Of a stretch of DNA of 64,000 nt, positions 24,592 to 35,510 are shown in pieces. Below the pieces are notes generated by a model. It saw only the letters and a list, made by a program, of their open reading frames with translations, ran no database searches and was not told where the DNA came from. The first letter of the stretch is position 1. The number at the start of each line of letters is the position of its first letter. Origin of the DNA: Rhizophagus irregularis (lineage: Eukaryota > Glomeromycota > Glomeromycetes > Glomerales > Glomeraceae). The DNA lies in NCBI RefSeq assembly GCF_026210795.1, contig NC_089447.1, positions 3,536,501 to 3,600,500 of the forward strand, written 5' to 3'. The position numbers and the translations under genes are program-made.

Positions 24592-26732
24592 TAAAGTTCC
24601 CTGCCGAAATTAGGGAGTTTCGGCATGTCAAAATTGTCAAAACTATTTTGACATGTCAAAATTGTCGAAACCTAAAAATATTACATTTCACGTAATAACT
24701 CTGCGTCCAATGATCATAGAAAGATGCACTATAGCTCGTTGGAATCGTCTCATAACGACGAGTCGAATGGTGGCTAAATCGTCTTTCTACGATCACTGGA
24801 TGCCGAGATATTAAGCGAAACGTCAAAAATCGGCATTTTGTATTTTGCGATACTGCGCCATTTGACGTTTCACTTAATAACTCGCCATCCAATGATCGTA
24901 GAAAGATGCACCATAGCTCGTTGGAATCGTCTCCATAACGACGAGTCGAATGGTGGCTAAATCGTCTTTCACGATCACTGGATGCCGAGATATTAAGCGA
25001 AACGTCAAAAATCGGCATTTGGTATTTTGCGATACGTGCCATTTGATCGCTCACTAATAACTGTTATCCAATGATCGTAGAAAGATGCACGATAGCTCGT
25101 TGAATCGCCCCATAACGACGAGTCGAATGGTGGCTAAATCGTTTTTCTACATCACTTGGATGCCGAGATATTAAGCGAAACGCCAAAAATCGGCATTTTG
25201 TATTTTGCGATACTGCGCCATTTGACGTTTCACTTAATAACTCGCCATCCAATGATCGTGAAAGATGCACCATAGCTCGTTGAATCGTCTCATAACGACG
25301 AGTCGAATGGTGGCTAAATCGTCTTCACGATCACTGGATGCCGAGATATTAAGCGAAACGTCAAAAAAACGGCATTTTGTATTTTGCGATACTGCGCCAT
25401 TTGACGTTTCACTTTAATAACTCGCCATCCAATGATCGTAGAAAGATGCACCATATTGTTGAATCGTCTCATAACGACGAGTCAACGTGGTGGCTAAATC
25501 GTCTTTCTACGACCGGGATGCCGAAGATATTGAGCGAATGTCAAAAATCGGCATTTGTTTCTTGCACAGCCGCCGCTTGACGTTCACTATACCACACCAC
25601 GATCAAACCATTGCCTATATTGCCGGAATGCCGTTCATAACATCGAGTCGAATGGTGTACAAATCGTCTTTCGATGATCACTGGATGCCGAGATATTGCG
25701 ATAAACGTTTAAAAATCGGCATTTTGTATTTTGCGATATTGTACATTTGACGTTTCACGGACACTGCCATCCAATGATCGTAGAAAAGATGCACCATAGC
25801 TCGTTGGAATCGTCTCGAGCAACGACGAGTCGAATGGTGGCTAAATCGTCTTTTCTACGATCACTGGATGCCGAGATATTAAGCGAAACGTCAAAATCGG
25901 CATTTTGTATTTTGCGATACCAAAGCATTTGACGTTTCACTTAATAACTCGCCATCCAATGATCGTAGAAAGATGCACCATAGCTCGTTGAATCGTCTCA
26001 TAACGACGAGTCGAATGAAAGCAACTGTCTTTCTACGATCACTTCATGCCGAGATATTTAAGCGAACGTCAAAAAATCGGCATTTTGTATTTTGCGATAC
26101 CGTGCCATTTGACGTTTCGATGACACCGCCATCCAATGATCAGAAAGATGCACCATAGCTCGTTGGAATCGTCTCATAACGACGAGTCGAATGGTGGCTA
26201 AATCATGTCTTCATGATCACTGGATGCCGAGATATTAAGCGAAACGTCAAAAATCGGCATTTTGTATTTTGCGCTACTGCGCCGTTTGACGTTTCGTCTA
26301 TTATCTCGGCATCCAATGATCGTAGAAAGATGATATTTAACCACCATTCGACTCGTCGTTATGAGACGAATCCAACGAGCTATGGTGCATCTTTCTACGA
26401 TCATTGGATGCCGAGTTATTAAGTGAAACGTCAAATGGCGCAGTATCGCAAAATACAAAATGCTGATTTTTGACGTTTCGCTCAATATCTCGGCATCCAG
26501 TGATCGTAGAAAGACGATCTACCCACCATTCGACTCGTCGTTATGAGACGATTCCAACGAGCTATGGTGCATCTTTCTACGATCATGGGACGCCGAGTTA
26601 TTACGTGAAACGTAATATTTTTAGGTTTCGACAATTTTGACATGTCAAAACTATTTCGGCATTTCGGCATTTCTACAGGTTTTAGTTTCGACATTTCGAC
26701 AATAGCCTGTAGAGTTTTGGCAGGCAACTTTA
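24592..26732. mobile_element. hAT-like non-autonomous (foldback) element, 2.1 kb
   Basis: Termini TAAAGTTCCCTGCCGAAA (left) and the complement of TTTTGGCAGGCAACTTTA (right) match at 16 of 18 positions and begin with TAAAG, which fits the hAT end rule YARNG. The direct 8-bp duplication GTTATAAT flanks them at 24584-24591 and 26733-26740. Just inside are long subterminal inverted sequences (TTTTGACATGTCAAAATTG and CGAAACCTAAAAATATTAC). The interior is a tandem palindromic repeat and no transposase is encoded. Open frames in it are by-products of the repeat. Confidence 0.8.
24700..26620. repeat. about 185-bp tandem repeat made of a self-complementary unit
   Basis: About nine direct copies, marked by GGATGCCGAGATATTAAGCG near 24797, 24979, 25159, 25337, 25683, 25867, 26047 and 26221, then copies in inverted orientation from about 26300. 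Each unit contains an arm with TGACGTTTCACTTAATAACT and CCAATGATCGTAGAAAGA, and an opposing arm with TCTTTCTACGATCACTGG and ATATTAAGCGAAACGTCA, so each can fold back. Many single-base indels distinguish copies. Confidence 0.9.
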
Positions 26733-26740
26733 GTTATAAT
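26733..26740. repeat. right target-site duplication GTTATAAT
   Basis: Direct copy of 24584-24591. The flanking host repeat resumes immediately after it. Confidence 0.8.
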
Positions 26741-27684
26741 GCTATCATGAAAATTTTTTCAGGGTAGTAATTCTAAAAATGATTAACAATCAGATAATAA
26801 GATTGTTGTTTTATTATAATGTTATCATAAAATTTTTTTTTTCTCAACAATTGGATGATAAAATTAAATAAATGTTATAGCAAGTAATTTTTTATTTTGA
26901 AACAAAACAATAAACAACAACTAAATGGTAAAATTTCATTATCATTGTCTTATTATTATGATATTCAGTTATCATAATTTTCCAGAACTAAAAATGATCA
27001 ACAATCGGATAGTAGAATTGTTTTATTACAATATAATCATGAAAAATTTTTTTCCAGAGCCGTAATTCCAAAAATGATGATAGTAAATATTAAATAAATG
27101 CTTTATCAAGTAATAAACAATCTTTCTGTATTGTTATTTAAAGTTAATCACATATTCTGATATATATATTTTTTTATTTTTAAACCAAAAAATAAACAAC
27201 AATCAAGATAATTAACCTTAAAATGATTAACAAGTGAAATAACTAAGCCAAAAATGATTAACAAGCAAAATAAACCGAAAATGATCATCCTTTACCAAAT
27301 GAGAAAAAAATTATGTTAATAGCTAGTTAAGAGTAATTTCTCATTTTTTTTTATAGATATGTTAAATATAATCAAAAATTTTGCAAATAAAGTGAAAGTT
27401 ATGGTTTGGCTAGAAAAGCCCGGTGAGCGAAGCGAGCCAAATGAAATTGCATCATCATAATAAATCACATGAATATTTAATACACAATCACATGATCTAC
27501 CAGTAATTTTTCCACCAGTTAAAATTTAGAAATTCTCTTTAAATCTTAAAAACTATTTATCATAATAATTATGATACTGTATGGTAGTATAAACCAACTT
27601 AATTAAAAAAAAAGTCAGAATTATTACAGTTCTAATTATACTATGACTATAGCTCCCTGCCATGTTTAATGTTAACTTGTTTAG
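26741..27684. other. AT-rich DNA with diverged host repeat copies
   Basis: No gene. Copies of AAAAATGATCAACAATCGGAT-like and AATAAACAACAACTAAATGG-like segments recur at about 26780-27310. A small GC-rich patch at 27417-27440 reads GCCCGGTGAGCGAAGCGAGC. Nothing else is recognisable. Confidence 0.5.
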
Positions 27685-29155
27685 TTAAAAAACGTCAGAC
27701 ATGACATTTTTGTGATTAAAAATAAAAAAAATGATTTTTTTAATTAAAAACGTCAGATTTGACGTTTTTGTAATTAAAAAATCAAAAAAATGACTTTTTT
27801 AGTTAAAAAACGTCAGACTTGACATTCTTATAATTAAAAAATCAAAAAAAATGACTTTTTTAGTTAAAAAACGTCAGACTTGACGTTTTCGTAATTAAAA
27901 AATCAAAAAAATGACATTTTTAGTTAAAAAACGTCAGACTTGACGTTTTTGTAATTAAAAAATCAAAAAAATGACCTTTTTAGTTAAAAAACGTCAGACT
28001 TGACGTTTTTGTAATTAAAAAATCAAAAAAATGACTTTTTTAGTTAAAAAACGTCAGACTTGACGTTTTTGTAATTAAAAAATCAAAAAAATGACTTTTT
28101 TAGTTAAAAAACGTCAGACTTGACGTTTTTGTAATTAAAAAATCAAAAAATGACTTTTTTAGTTAAAAAATGTCAGACTTGACGTTTTTGTAATTAAAAA
28201 ATCAAAAAAATGACTTTTTTAGTTAAAAAACGTCAGACTTGACGTTTTTTAATTAAAAAATCAAAAAAAAAATGATTTTTTTAGTTAAAAACGTCAGACA
28301 TGACATTTTTGCGATTAAAAATAAAAAAAAATGATTTTTTAATTAAAAACATCAGATTTGACATTTTTATGATTCAAAAAATTATTTTTTACGTTGGATT
28401 TGACAATTTTGTAATTAAAAATCAAAAAAATTGATTTTTTTAGTTAAAAACGTCAGACTTGACGTTTTTGTAATTAAAAAATCAAAAAAATGATTTTTTT
28501 ATTAAAAACGTCAGACTTGACATTTTTGTGATTAAAAATCAAAAAAAATATTGGTTTTTTTTAATTAAAAATGTCAGACTTGATGTTTTTGTGATTAAAA
28601 ATCAAAAAAATATTGATTTTTTAATTAAAAACGTCAAACTTAACAGTTGGCATTTTGTAATTAAAAATCAAAAAAACATTGTTTTTTTTAATTAAAAATG
28701 TCAGACTTGACGTTTTTGTAATTAAAAAGTCAAAAAAAATGATTTTTTTGATTAAAAATGTCAGACTCGATGTTTTTGTAATTAAAAAATCAAAAAAAAA
28801 TGATTTTTTTGATTAAAAACGTTAGACTTGACGTTATTGTAATTAAAAAATCAAAAAAATGATTTTTTTGATTAAAAACATCAGACTTGACGTTTTTGTT
28901 ATTAAAAAATCAAAAAAATGATTTTTTTAATTTAAAAACGTCAGACTTGACATTTTTGTGATTAAAAAATAAAAATCAAAAAAATATTGGTTTTTTTTTA
29001 ATTAAAAATGTCAGACTTGACGTTTTTGTAATTAAAAAATCAAAAAAAATGATTTTTTTAATTAAAAACGTCAGACTTGACATTTTTGTGATTAAAAATC
29101 AAAAAAATATTGGTTTTTTTTAATTAAAAACGTCAGTCTTGACATTTTTTGTTAA
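27685..29155. repeat. CGTCA palindromic satellite, long array
   Basis: About 24 head-to-tail copies of the unit seen at 23.8-24.1 kb. They are nearly identical between about 27800 and 28260 (period close to 60-61 bp) and more diverged toward 29150. The inverted core AAAACGTCA...TGACGTTTT is kept in most copies while the A/T spacer varies in length. No coding capacity. Confidence 0.92.
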
Positions 29156-29274
29156 AAAAATAAAAAATGAAGAAAAAACGTTTTTGTGTTATTTTTTTTA
29201 TAATTTTATATGGAAAAATGCCAAAACTTTTTTTTTACAATTTTTTTATTTTTTTGCAATATTTTATGAAATTT

Positions 29275-29389
29275 TAATGATCAACAAAAAAATGAAATTA
29301 TGCAAATATTGAATGATGCAACAATTTAACAGGGACTTTTAGTGGCACAGGAAGAGTTTTTGCGAAAAGTTGGCATTAGAAGTTTTTTT
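29275..29389. repeat. left arm of a dispersed host repeat, copy 1
   Basis: The segment with GCAAATATTGAATGATG, AGTGGCACAGGAAGAG and GCGAAAAGTTGGCATTAG is nearly identical to 40625-40711. In both places it runs straight into a (CATTGA)n tract in which retroelements are inserted. Confidence 0.85.
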
Positions 29390-29475
29390 CATTGTCATTG
29401 ACATTGACATTGACATTGTCATTGACATTGACATTGACATTGACATTGACATTGTCACTGACATTGACATTGTCA

Positions 29476-29476
<1 letters not shown>
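29390..29476. repeat. (CATTGA/CATTGT)n hexanucleotide microsatellite
   Basis: About 14 units, mostly CATTGA with some CATTGT, ending directly at the poly-T (poly-A on the minus strand) of the adjacent retroelement. Confidence 0.95.
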
Positions 29477-29506
<30 letters not shown>

Positions 29507-31434
29507 AAACCGATCACACTTTATTGAATAGAAAATAAAAATTTACATGGTTATGTAAGTTAACAAATGCAAATACAAAAGTAAACAGCGAGTAACCTAC
29601 AACAGCTAATCTAAAAATAACGAATATTTAAAGACCTACTGGCTTAAAAAATGGGATAAAGAATATGACCATAAAAAGGGGAAGGGGGAAAAAAAAAAGC
29701 AAAAACAAAAAATAAATCAACCCTAAAGGGCGAACAAACAGAAAATAAATGGATAAAATAACGAAGAATAAAAATTTTATGAAAAAATAAAATTGGCACC
29801 TTTGAACCACTATTTTACCCTCAATTCTAAAACCTAAATTATTAATTTACGCAAAACATCTATAACTTCCGCTAAGACCTTCGATCTCGATGATTTACGG
29901 GACTTGTCTTTCTTTTGCTTCTTTGGCTTTTCAGACTTCGTCTCTTCTGGTTTCTTCTTCGAATTCTTTGAATTTCGTTGATGTTTGTTAGTCGATTGAC
30001 TTCTTGAAGTTCCTTGGTTCTTGTTGGCATTACTACCATGCGACCTTGTTTGTTGCGTCGGAGGTTCGTATCGGTTCCAAGATAGGTTCTGAAGATCCCA
30101 AACAAATTGATTATCTAATGCGTTCCGCATATCAACCCACTTTTCGAAATAACCAATAAGTTTACGTTCACCCCGAGCTGTTTGAATAATTTTAAAACTT
30201 TTCAACCCTCTAACCGAAGAAAGAAAAGTATGTGGGAGATGGTCGACCCATAAGGCTGCATACGTCATAGAATCTGGAATTTTTCTAATCGTAGCTTGGA
30301 ATTTCTCACGTTGTTTTCGTTCTTTGAGAGTCCACCTTGCTGGAAACCATCTTACCGGTATCCCCCCTAAATCTGTTGTCCACACAGGATTTTCATTAAC
30401 TTCAAATTGGGCAAGACGAAAGGTACTTAACTCTATCTTCAAACGAACAGTCTGATATTTTCTTTGTTGTTTCATCTGAATATCGATAGGCTTTCCCCAC
30501 AGCGTTAACTGTTGCAGAATATATTCTGCCGTCCAGGATACTGGGACGTCGTAAACCAGAATATCTCTAACTCTTGATGTATCATCATCAGCTGGCTTAT
30601 GACCTGTAATAACTTTTTCGATAAGGTGTTTATTCAACTTCTTATTTTTATTTGAAGACTTTGTTGAATCGGTAATACTTTTCTCCGGTATTTGTATAGG
30701 CTGCGACTGAGGCTTATTAGGTACCGATTGTAAGACCGTATTTGATGACTCATTTGTATTAATCGGATGATCAACATCCATTTTTGATCCAGAGGCTGTC
30801 GCGATCGGCCGATTTATATTAGAATCTCGATCATTGAAAGAAAAATTTAAATGAGCGACCTCTTCATTTGCCTTATCAAGAAAATTATCTAATTCATCTG
30901 AATCTACGTTAGAATCAATTATTGAACGGTGTTTGGATTTATTCGACTTTTTCTTTTTTTTGTCGATTTTTTTGGACTTTTTGCTAGATGTCTCCCTATA
31001 TTTAGTCACATGATCTACAAAAGTTTCTAATTCTTTCCTTCGTGCTTGGAAACCATCCACCGCAGAGGATATTGCTATATGTAGAAAAAATGTGAAACTT
31101 TCAGTTGACATGTTGTAGCGTGAAGCCCTTTCTTTCCAACTATTAATATCTTCATCTGAAAGGCCAAAATTAGAGCGCAGTATATTACGCTGAACTTCTG
31201 TGTCATGACCTGAAAAAAATGAAGAAGCTAGACTTTCACAAAATTTTATAAAATGGTGATATGTTTTTAATAAAAAATTATATTCGTCGCCGGAGCCATA
31301 AGGAAATTTATGTTCGGCTATAGGATATTTTCTACTATCTTCCATATTAATAAAAAACTGAGTAAAAATATTATTTTTGCTGCGGAATTGTTATGTTTTT
31401 AATAATTTGGGGAAGAAGTTTTTTTTTTCTTTTT
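29477..31434 (-). mobile_element. ORF1-only non-LTR retroelement, copy A
   Basis: Minus-strand element with a 3' poly-A tail (T-run 29477-29502), one 503-codon ORF and a short 5' leader. It is bounded on both sides by (CATTGA/T) units (29390-29476 and 31435-31450). No endonuclease or RT is encoded, so mobility would depend on a partner LINE. The 3' UTR holds a hairpin (complement of AATCAACCC-TAAA-GGGCG, 29715-29732) also found in copy B, in the fragment at 33.6 kb and in the LINE at 40.8 kb. Confidence 0.8.
29834..31345 (-). CDS. ORF1-like RNA-binding protein of retroelement copy A
   Basis: 503 residues, intact. The N-terminal part is helical (residues 1-115), followed by a Lys/Ser-rich linker (about 120-140) and an acidic/Ser/Asn linker. 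An RRM-like region at about 257-340 contains RDILVYDVPVSW and KYQTVRLKIEL. A second related region spans about 345-430, and the C-terminal tail is strongly basic (KKKPEETKSEKPKKQKKDK). The domain order resembles LINE ORF1 nucleic-acid chaperones. It is unlike the ORF1 at 53.2-55.4 kb in sequence and has no CCHC knuckle. It is nearly identical to the product of copy B. Role inferred: binding its own transcript for retrotransposition in trans. Confidence 0.7.
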   Translation of the reverse strand: MEDSRKYPIAEHKFPYGSGDEYNFLLKTYHHFIKFCESLASSFFSGHDTEVQRNILRSNFGLSDEDINSWKERASRYNMSTESFTFFLHIAISSAVDGFQARRKELETFVDHVTKYRETSSKKSKKIDKKKKKSNKSKHRSIIDSNVDSDELDNFLDKANEEVAHLNFSFNDRDSNINRPIATASGSKMDVDHPINTNESSNTVLQSVPNKPQSQPIQIPEKSITDSTKSSNKNKKLNKHLIEKVITGHKPADDDTSRVRDILVYDVPVSWTAEYILQQLTLWGKPIDIQMKQQRKYQTVRLKIELSTFRLAQFEVNENPVWTTDLGGIPVRWFPARWTLKERKQREKFQATIRKIPDSMTYAALWVDHLPHTFLSSVRGLKSFKIIQTARGERKLIGYFEKWVDMRNALDNQFVWDLQNLSWNRYEPPTQQTRSHGSNANKNQGTSRSQSTNKHQRNSKNSKKKPEETKSEKPKKQKKDKSRKSSRSKVLAEVIDVLRKLII

Positions 31435-31447
31435 ACATTGACATTGT

Positions 31448-31450
<3 letters not shown>

Positions 31451-31484
<34 letters not shown>

Positions 31485-33417
31485 CAAACCGATCACACTT
31501 TATTGAATAGAAAATAAAAATTTACATGGTTATGTAAGTTAACAAATGCAAATACAAAAGTAAACAGCGAGTAACCTACAATAGCTAATCTAAAAATAAC
31601 GAATATTTAAAGACCTACTAGCTTAAAAAATGGGATAAAGAATATGACCATAAAAAGGGGAAGGGGGAAAAAAAGCAAAAACAAAAAATAAATCAACCCT
31701 AAAGGGCGAACAAACAGAAAATAAAAGGATAAAATAAAGAGGAATAAAAATTTTATGAAAAAAATAAAATTGGCACCTTTGAACCACTATTTTACCCTCA
31801 ATTCTAAAACCTAAATTATTAATTTACGCAAAACATCTATAACTTCCGCTAAGACCTTCGATCTCGATGATTTACGGGACTTGTCTTTCTTGTGCTTCTT
31901 TGGCTTTTCAGACTTCGTCTCTTCTGGTTTCTTCTTCGAATTCTTTGAATTTCGTTGATGTTTGTTAGTCGATTGACTTCGTGAAGTTCCTTGGTTCTTG
32001 TTGGCATTACTACCATGCGACCTTGTTTGTTGCATCGGAGGTTCGTATCGGTTCCAAGATAGGTTCTGAAGATCCCAAACGAATTGATTATCTAATGCGT
32101 TCCGCATATCAACCCACTTTTCGAAATAACCAATAAGTTTACGTTCACCCCGAGCTGTTTGAATAATTTTAAAACTTTTCAACCCTCTAACCGAAGAAAG
32201 AAAAGTATGTGGGAGATGGTCGACCCATAAGGCTGCATACGTCATAGAATCTGGAATTTTTCTAATCGTAGCTTGGAATTTCTCACGTTGTTTTCGTTCT
32301 TTGAGAGTCCACCTTGCTGGAAACCATCTTACCGGTATCCCCCTTAAATCTGTTGTCCACACAGGATTTTCATTAACTTCAAATTGGGCAAGACGAAGGG
32401 TACTTAACTCTATCTTCAAACGAACAGTCTGATATTTTCTTTGTTGTTTCATCTGAATATCGATAGGCTTTCCCCACAGCGTTAACTGTTGCAGAATATA
32501 TTCTGCCGTCCAGGATACTGGGACGTCGTAAACCAGAATATCTCTAACTCTTGATGTATCATCATCAGCTGGCTTATGACCTGTAATAACTTTTTCGATA
32601 AGGTGTTTATTCAACTTCTTATTTTTATTTGAAGACTTTGTTGAATCGGTAATACTTTTCTCCGGTATTTGTATAGGCTGCGACTGAGGCTTATTAGGTA
32701 CCGATTGTAAGACCGTATTTGATGACTCATTTGTATTAATCGGATGATCAACATCCATTTTTGATCCAGAGGCTGTCGCGATCGGCCGATTTATATTAGA
32801 ATCTCGATCATCGGAAGAAAAATTTAAATGAGCGAACTCTTCATTTGCCTTATCAAGAAAATCATCTAATTCATCTGAATCTACGTCAGAATTAATTATG
32901 GAACGGTGTTTGGATTTATTTGACTTTTTCTTTTTTTTGTCGATTTTTTTGGACTTTTTGCTAGATGTCTCCTTATATTTAGTCACGTGATCTACAAAAG
33001 TTTCTAATTCTTTCCTTCGTGCTTGGAAACCATCCACCGCAGAGGATATTGCTATATGTAGAAAAAATGTGAAACTTTCAGTTGACATGTTGTAGCGTGA
33101 AGCCCTTTCTTTCCAACTATTAATATCTTCATCTGAAAGGCCAAAATTAGAGCGCAGTATATTACGCTGAACTTCTGTGTCATGACCTGAAAAAAATGAA
33201 GAAGCTAGACTTTCACAAAATTTTATAAAATGGTGATATGTTTTTAATAAAAAATTATATTCGTCGCCGGACCCATAAGGAAATTTATGTTCGGCTATAG
33301 GATATTTTCTACTATCTTCCATATTAGTAAAAAACTGAGTAAAAATATTATTTTTACTGCGGAATTGTTATGTTTTTAATAATTTGGGGAAGAAGTTTTT
33401 TTTTTTTTTTTTTTTTC
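31451..33417 (-). mobile_element. ORF1-only non-LTR retroelement, copy B
   Basis: Same structure as copy A, 1977 bp further along. T-run 31451-31481 is the poly-A tail, the hairpin complement lies at 31691-31708, and the ORF is 31811-33322. CATTGACATTGTCATT units sit at both ends (31435-31450 and 33418-33432). The few substitutions relative to copy A indicate recent insertion or duplication. Confidence 0.8.
31811..33322 (-). CDS. ORF1-like RNA-binding protein of retroelement copy B
   Basis: 503 residues, differing from copy A at about a dozen positions. Examples are YKETS for YRETS, NSDVDSDELDDF for DSNVDSDELDNF, FAHLNFSSDD for VAHLNFSFND and DLRG for DLGG. Both frames are open over the full length, so they have been maintained or are very young. 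RRM-like regions and the basic tail are as in copy A. Confidence 0.7.
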   Translation of the reverse strand: MEDSRKYPIAEHKFPYGSGDEYNFLLKTYHHFIKFCESLASSFFSGHDTEVQRNILRSNFGLSDEDINSWKERASRYNMSTESFTFFLHIAISSAVDGFQARRKELETFVDHVTKYKETSSKKSKKIDKKKKKSNKSKHRSIINSDVDSDELDDFLDKANEEFAHLNFSSDDRDSNINRPIATASGSKMDVDHPINTNESSNTVLQSVPNKPQSQPIQIPEKSITDSTKSSNKNKKLNKHLIEKVITGHKPADDDTSRVRDILVYDVPVSWTAEYILQQLTLWGKPIDIQMKQQRKYQTVRLKIELSTLRLAQFEVNENPVWTTDLRGIPVRWFPARWTLKERKQREKFQATIRKIPDSMTYAALWVDHLPHTFLSSVRGLKSFKIIQTARGERKLIGYFEKWVDMRNALDNQFVWDLQNLSWNRYEPPMQQTRSHGSNANKNQGTSRSQSTNKHQRNSKNSKKKPEETKSEKPKKHKKDKSRKSSRSKVLAEVIDVLRKLII

Positions 33418-33429
33418 CATTGACATTGT

Positions 33430-33432
<3 letters not shown>

Positions 33433-33460
<28 letters not shown>

Positions 33461-33642
33461 GAGCCAATCAAGGATTTTATTGAGTTAATGGTACGAAAGA
33501 GTAACTTTACAACAGTTCGAGGATAACCTACTACATAAAGAAAGCTACAAAGCTAGCCAAAAGAGTTAAAAACCTAGAAGCCTGCCTGCTCAAAAAAAAT
33601 CGGATTTAAAAAGAAAAAAAAATCAACCCCAAAAAGGGGCGT
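33433..33642 (-). mobile_element. 5'-truncated LINE 3' end in the same microsatellite
   Basis: A T-run (33433-33460) is followed by about 180 bp of non-coding DNA unlike the 3' UTR of copies A and B. It ends in the same hairpin motif (AATCAACCCC-AAAA-AGGGGCG, 33621-33641). CATTGA/T units lie on both sides (33418-33432 and 33643-33664). The 5' truncation is typical of incomplete target-primed reverse transcription. Confidence 0.7.
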
Positions 33643-33662
33643 CCATTGACATTGTCATTGAC

Positions 33663-33905
33663 ATAAAGTTATATAAGATTAATCTGAGAGTTTTTTACCA
33701 AAAAGGAAATTTTTTTATAAAAAGGGAAATGATTTTCAATTTCGAGGCAATTCAGCAGGTGTTTTAATAACAAATTGAGAAATGATTTCCATAGAAAATC
33801 TCGTGACAAAATTTATTATAAATTTAAAATAAATGATCAACAAATGATCAACAAAATCGTTACTAGTTTTATAAAAAACGCCCAATAATATCTTTTTATT
33901 GTTTT
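33663..33905. repeat. right arm of the dispersed host repeat, copy 1
   Basis: Nearly identical to 55483-55730, including ATAAAGTTATATAAGATTAAT, TTTCGAGGCAATTCAGCAGG and TAAAAAACGCCCAATAATATC. The left arm (29275-29389) and right arm would be contiguous across the (CATTGA)n tract without the inserted retroelements. Confidence 0.85.
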
Positions 33906-33922
33906 AATATAGGAAAACGCAT

Positions 33923-34147
33923 ACTTACCAAGTTTCGGCTAGTGTATGGGAGGTAGTGGGTTAATTAAAGAAATGGTTTTTAGGTGTAGTTGGTTATATC
34001 TTTAATAGTTTCGTATTTAATTGCCCCACCGTCGAAGTAGATTCTTCTGATAGTTTAGTTCATTTTTTTATTTTACTTCTTCATTTCTGATATGTTTATA
34101 AAATTTGTATTCGCTAACTATTACTGTTCAATAAAAATAAAAATAAA
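33923..34147 (+). mobile_element. SINE-like element with 17-bp target-site duplication, copy 1
   Basis: 225-bp non-coding unit beginning ACTTACCAAGTTTCGG and ending in an (AAAAT)n tail. It is bracketed by the exact direct repeat AATATAGGAAAACGCAT (33906-33922 and 34148-34164). A related full-length copy lies at 55889-56125 and a truncated one at 55749-55870. I could not identify convincing A and B boxes, so the source RNA is unknown. Confidence 0.85.
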
Positions 34148-34164
34148 AATATAGGAAAACGCAT

Positions 34165-35070
34165 TAAAAATTAGGTTGAGAACTTCTCAAAGAACAATAA
34201 TGAAGAAATAAGAAATGGGAAAAAATTTTCGTATAAATATAATAATATATTTTTATTTTTAATATTTTTTATGTATCTTCTTTTTTTTTATTATTATGCA
34301 ATATTATTCAATTAGCTTTGGTGAAATGGCTCATTTTCGCAAAGTTGAAGTAGCGTCGAAGTAGCTTAAATTTGAATCCATAAGGCGCAGTTAAAATCAT
34401 AAATAGATAAAATCCTTAACGGTCAAAAGGACTTAGCGAGATAATTAAATCATAGCTTGAACCGATCGACAAACTTTCGAAAGTTGTTTCGTGTATAAAA
34501 TTTAAATTCACTTCAACTTAAATTCATAAAGGCGCATAGGATTTTGTAAAGCGTGCTAGATTTATAATTTTATATAATAAACTTTTTAAAGAAATTCATG
34601 GCGTTTTGTTTAAATATTTCTAATTTAACCAAAAAATGTTCACTTTTTCTTGTTCATATTATAAAATTTATTAGAGGACTTACCAACAACAATAAAATAA
34701 GTCAATATATAAATGTATAAGATGTTTTAGGAAATAAAAGGCAAAAACAGAAAGTATGGAACAAGAGTTAAAAAAAAGAATAAAGAAAGAAAGGTAACAA
34801 TAAAAAAGATATAAAATTTTTCGAAACCTTTTTGGACTTTTTTTTTACAGCAGACGATCACACAAAAAGTGGATTTTCATAAAAAATCACATGATCGAAT
34901 CAGATGTTTCGTGTTTATCGGGCCGAAGAATTTCCCGATCTCACATATAAGGATATTCATTCATTCAACAAATTTGGGACAATTTTACCATTTTCTTTCA
35001 TTTCTTTTAAAACCAAATGAGTTTACAGAAGAAAAAAAAAATTTCTTTAAAAATCCAAAGTCGGTTTATA
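34165..35070. other. AT-rich intergenic DNA
   Basis: No supportable gene. A 69-codon frame (34869-35078) overlaps the start of the BTB relic and has no recognisable content. Confidence 0.5.
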
Positions 35071-35510
35071 ATGTATGATAAACTTTTTCCAAAATTATCT
35101 CAAAATTTACTTGAAATTTTATAACTATTGAAGTTGGTAATGAACCTTATGTAAAGGTTTTTCGTTCTCCTTATTTGCGAAGAATTTTATCGACTGACGC
35201 TATGATGGAATCTTGGTACATATTAAATTACCAAATATTTCACCTGAAATTTTTCAAATGATCTTAAGGTAGGAAAAAATTGTAACGATTTTTTTTTTTT
35301 ATAAAAAAAATGTATAATATATATGAATATATTTTAATTCTTACGAAAACATTCAAATATTTTCATTTTAGATATATTTATGGAGGAAGACTTTCTTTGG
35401 AAGAATATGATACTTCGGATATTATTAAAATCTTGATTACTTTCAATGAACTTAGTCTTCAAGAATTAATCACTCATTTACAATCATTTTTGTTTTTTAA
35501 TTCAATCGAT
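35071..35510 (+). pseudogene. BTB-domain protein, decayed fragment
   Basis: Exon 1 (35071-35268) reads MYDKLFPKLSQNLLEIL, then a stop. In another frame it has TIEVGNEPYVKVFRSPYLRRILST, and in a third LVHIKLPNISPEIFQMILR. Exon 2 (from 35372) continues YIYGGRLSLEEYDTSDIIKI and FNELSLQELITHLQSFL before collapsing into AT-repeat. These are successive parts of a BTB/POZ fold in order, with two frame breaks and an apparent internal deletion between VKVF and RSPYL. The splice junction AAG/GTAGGA ... TTTTAG is preserved. Confidence 0.75.

Noticed and set aside
24656-26727. About a dozen 60-130-codon frames on both strands
   Set aside because: They fall inside the 185-bp palindromic repeat and change frame with each indel. 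The same peptide words recur on both strands.
27685-29155. Possible CRISPR-like array
   Set aside because: The repeats are contiguous tandem units with no unique spacers, in a eukaryotic context; it is a satellite.
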